DNA from: Puniceicoccales bacterium
Lineage (GTDB): Bacteria; Verrucomicrobiota; Verrucomicrobiia; Opitutales; UBA953
NCBI GenBank assembly: GCA_031256995.1
Contig: JAIRPL010000005.1
Location: 1 to 46,672, forward strand
Direction: 5' to 3'
DNA length: 46,672 bases
A model generated the notes under the pieces. The model saw nothing but the letters and a program-made list of their open reading frames with translations, was not told the origin of the DNA and ran no database searches. Positions 45,023-46,672 of the stretch are shown one piece after another. A program made the position numbers and the translations under genes. Numbering within the stretch: position 1 is the first letter of the stretch; each line of letters opens with the position of its first letter.

Positions 45023-45451
45023 TTAAGGAACATCCGCAGAGTCCTCAGCGGATTTAGGCGGGAGGAAAGATGCGCCACGTTTCAAGCGAGCCGAAGTTTG
45101 ATCAGCAATGAGAGCGATAAACTTATCGGGCTCAGACCACCGTTGGGAGCTTTTACCAGGATCAAAGCCGTTGGCTTTCACAATGGCTTTGAGGACGAGA
45201 AGATCGAAATCCCGCAGCCAAAATCGGAACTCAGTTTCACCCTTGTCTTGAAAAGCTTTGAGCACGTCGGGGATCTCAATATCTGCGGTCGGAGCCTTGG
45301 GCTTAGACGTCTTTTTATTGGCGGCACCGGCAGGGAGGTCGGCAACGACAGCTTCCAGCCGCTGGGCGAATGCCGGATTGCGGGCAGCCTCGTCTTCGAC
45401 GAGTTCGACTAAAGCGCGAAGCGCGCGGATTAGTTTTTGGCCAGGTTGCAT
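45023..45451 (-). CDS. 142-residue protein of unknown function in defence-like operon
   Basis: I do not recognise this family. The N-terminal third is helical and charged (LIRALRALVELVEDEAARNP), the middle has a Lys/Ala/Thr/Pro linker (about residues 45-57), and the C-terminal half has a compact pattern with IEIPDVLKAFQDKGETEF, FDLLVLKAIVKANGFDP and RWSEPDKFIALIADQ. No membrane segment or signal peptide is visible. It overlaps the end of the ParA gene by 22 bases and stops 5 bases before the helicase, so it is embedded in the operon and very probably works with its neighbours, perhaps as an adaptor. The position is strong evidence that it is a real gene; the function is unknown. Confidence 0.8.
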   Translation of the reverse strand: MQPGQKLIRALRALVELVEDEAARNPAFAQRLEAVVADLPAGAANKKTSKPKAPTADIEIPDVLKAFQDKGETEFRFWLRDFDLLVLKAIVKANGFDPGKSSQRWSEPDKFIALIADQTSARLKRGASFLPPKSAEDSADVP

Positions 45452-46509
45452 CGTTCGATGATCTCCTTGGTAAGGTTGTAATGGGTCTCGTAGTTGGGGC
45501 CGTATTTTTTGCGGAAAGTATTGAGACCGGCATCGGCATCGGCACCGCGCGCGGTATTGGCATTTTGTGCGATGGCTGCCTCGAAGAGCGGCGGTTGTTC
45601 GAGATCGGTATCGTTGCCCTCAAACAGACGGCCGGCACGAAGCTGGTTGAGCACTCGCTGGTGTAGATCGATATTGCCTTGGACCTTGGTCGCTACGATC
45701 CCAAGGGGGCGAATGGGGGGGGCGCGGTTGATGCTGTCGGAAAAGGCCTCGATGCTGCTGACGATCTGGAAAATACCCCAGGTGGAAACGATGTCGGGGA
45801 TCGCCGGGATGACGTAGTGGGTCGAGAAGCGAAGCCCGTTCTTGGTAACAATTCCGAGGCTGGGAGGGCAATCGATAATGACGAAGTCGTAACGGTCGAT
45901 CACAGGGGCGAGCGCGCGCCGCAAGATGTCTTGGGGGTTGTTCTCGTAGTTGCCCTGCATGGCGACAAACGGGAGTTTTTCCTGGATGTCGATGAACTCG
46001 ATGCTTGATGGAAGGAGATCGAGCCGGGCGATGCCGCCGTTAATGGTGGAGACGCTGTGAATGATGGACTCCTCGACATTGAAGACGGGTTTGGCTTCGG
46101 GACGGAGTTTGTCCTTGAAAAGCTGCGCGAGCGTGCGTCCGTCCTTGTCGCGTTTCCCCCACTCCTCTTCGCCGATTAGATTGATCGTGGCATTGGTCTG
46201 GGGGTCGAGATCGATGAAGAGGACATGCTTACGGAAGTCCTTGGCGAGAATCTCGGCGACGGCAACGGAGGTGGTGGTCTTGGCCACGCCGCCCTTGAGA
46301 TTGATGAAGCTGATGACCTTGGTTTGGTAGCCGTCCTTCGCTTTCAACCATTCAGAAATGACTTCGGCGTCCCAAACGGGACCGGCCTGAAGCGTCTGAA
46401 CGGGCCTGGGAAAATGATCAAAGCGCTGCCGCCAATTGGCGACCGCCTGTTTGGTGACGCCGGCCAGTTCGGCAATTTCAGATACACCTACGAGCTTTCT
46501 TGATGCCAT
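45430..46509 (-). CDS. ParA-family ATPase with N-terminal helix-turn-helix
   Basis: A 359-residue protein. Residues about 6-55 form a helix-turn-helix (ISEIAELAGVTKQAVANW-like, with WDAEVISEWL after it), resembling MerR/phage-regulator types. The ATPase domain starts at VISFINLKGGVAKTTTSV (deviant Walker A, residues 72-79), followed by FIDLDPQTNAT (Walker A') and FVIIDCPPSLG (Walker B). The signature Lys and the Asp-rich strands match the ParA/MinD/Soj group. No ParB gene or obvious centromere repeats are nearby. It is the first gene of the minus-strand operon and overlaps the next by 22 bases, so it is a component of the defence-like cassette rather than a plasmid partition gene. The HTH may let it bind its own promoter. 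ATG at 46509 chosen; no strong ribosome site is visible. Confidence 0.88.
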   Translation of the reverse strand: MASRKLVGVSEIAELAGVTKQAVANWRQRFDHFPRPVQTLQAGPVWDAEVISEWLKAKDGYQTKVISFINLKGGVAKTTTSVAVAEILAKDFRKHVLFIDLDPQTNATINLIGEEEWGKRDKDGRTLAQLFKDKLRPEAKPVFNVEESIIHSVSTINGGIARLDLLPSSIEFIDIQEKLPFVAMQGNYENNPQDILRRALAPVIDRYDFVIIDCPPSLGIVTKNGLRFSTHYVIPAIPDIVSTWGIFQIVSSIEAFSDSINRAPPIRPLGIVATKVQGNIDLHQRVLNQLRAGRLFEGNDTDLEQPPLFEAAIAQNANTARGADADAGLNTFRKKYGPNYETHYNLTKEIIERCNLAKN

Positions 46510-46539
46510 AATGAAACAATGTCGCGGATGCGTGAACGT

Positions 46540-46545
46540 TGTCAA
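46540..46545 (-). promoter_or_regulatory. candidate -35 box/operator upstream of the HTH-ParA gene
   Basis: On the minus strand TTGACA, a perfect -35 hexamer, lies 30 bases upstream of the ATG, within the near-palindrome GTTGACAAC. The -10 region is poor and would put the start point close to the ATG. The palindrome could be a binding site for the HTH of the ParA-like protein. About 130 further bases to the window end show no gene. Confidence 0.3.
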
Positions 46546-46672
46546 CAAAAAATAGGTTGTGTCCGGAAAGTTTCGCACATTTGTGGAGGCATGTGGAGGG
46601 CGGGGGAAGGTTTATTGTTGGTTCTTTTGTCGGTTATTTTGTGGAAGTTTATGGACGGGAGTAGACCGTCCT

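Noticed and set aside
36873..46509. Classification as DISARM or BREX
   Set aside because: DrmA, DrmB and DUF1998-type proteins of DISARM and PglZ, BrxC and BrxL of BREX are all absent from the visible part; only the helicase/PLD and methyltransferase themes are shared.

Overview
The window looks like a chromosomal segment from a GC-rich member of the Verrucomicrobiota, most likely Opitutaceae-like. This is inferred from the combination of a giant passenger-type protein with autotransporter-associated beta-strand repeats ending in a PEP-CTERM sorting tail, a Tat-exported Gfo/Idh/MocA oxidoreductase beside a ThuA-like gene, and an integrase remnant of a type I associate with that group. No marker gene here fixes the species.

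Layout. Positions 1-9199 (+) hold an exopolysaccharide and housekeeping block: a 5'-truncated MBOAT O-acyltransferase and its AlgJ/AlgX-like partner, aldose 1-epimerase, RsmD, a DegT/DnrJ/EryC1 sugar aminotransferase, a membrane-bound CapD/FlaA1-type nucleotide-sugar dehydratase and RNase PH. Positions 9328-29256 (-) are a cell-surface block: a 3793-residue PEP-CTERM repeat protein, a FUSC-family membrane protein, and a 1951-residue classical autotransporter with chlamydial Pmp-like GGA[I/V] and FxxN repeats. The autotransporter stop codon overlaps the FUSC start (TGATG). Positions 30619-35180 hold a NahK-like sugar kinase and an iron-sulfur subunit of succinate dehydrogenase/fumarate reductase (+), then a shared terminator, a Gfo/Idh/MocA oxidoreductase and a ThuA-like protein (-).

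From 35349 a genomic island begins. A tRNA-Ser(GCU) is followed by a decayed tyrosine-type integrase, then an 847-bp IS5-family element with perfect 21-bp terminal inverted repeats and a broken transposase. Next comes a five-part minus-strand operon that runs almost to the window end: an HTH-ParA ATPase, a 142-residue unknown protein, a PLD-nuclease/SNF2 helicase, a NYN-domain ribonuclease-like protein, and an Eco57I-class DNA methyltransferase that continues into an AbiEi/DUF6577-like winged-helix C-terminus. This resembles a defence or restriction cassette combining helicase, methyltransferase and ATPase. It lacks the DrmA/DrmB proteins of DISARM and the PglZ/BrxC proteins of BREX. The methyltransferase carries one in-frame amber codon and two homopolymer frameshifts, so in this genome the cassette is decaying, phase-variable, or affected by sequencing error.

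The first two blocks fit together biologically. PEP-CTERM proteins are known to occur in genomes that also make exopolysaccharide, and acetylation, aminotransferase and dehydratase genes sit just upstream of the giant PEP-CTERM gene. No exosortase, no sdhA/sdhC and no AbiEii toxin are visible in the window. All family assignments come from reading the sequence; no database search was possible.
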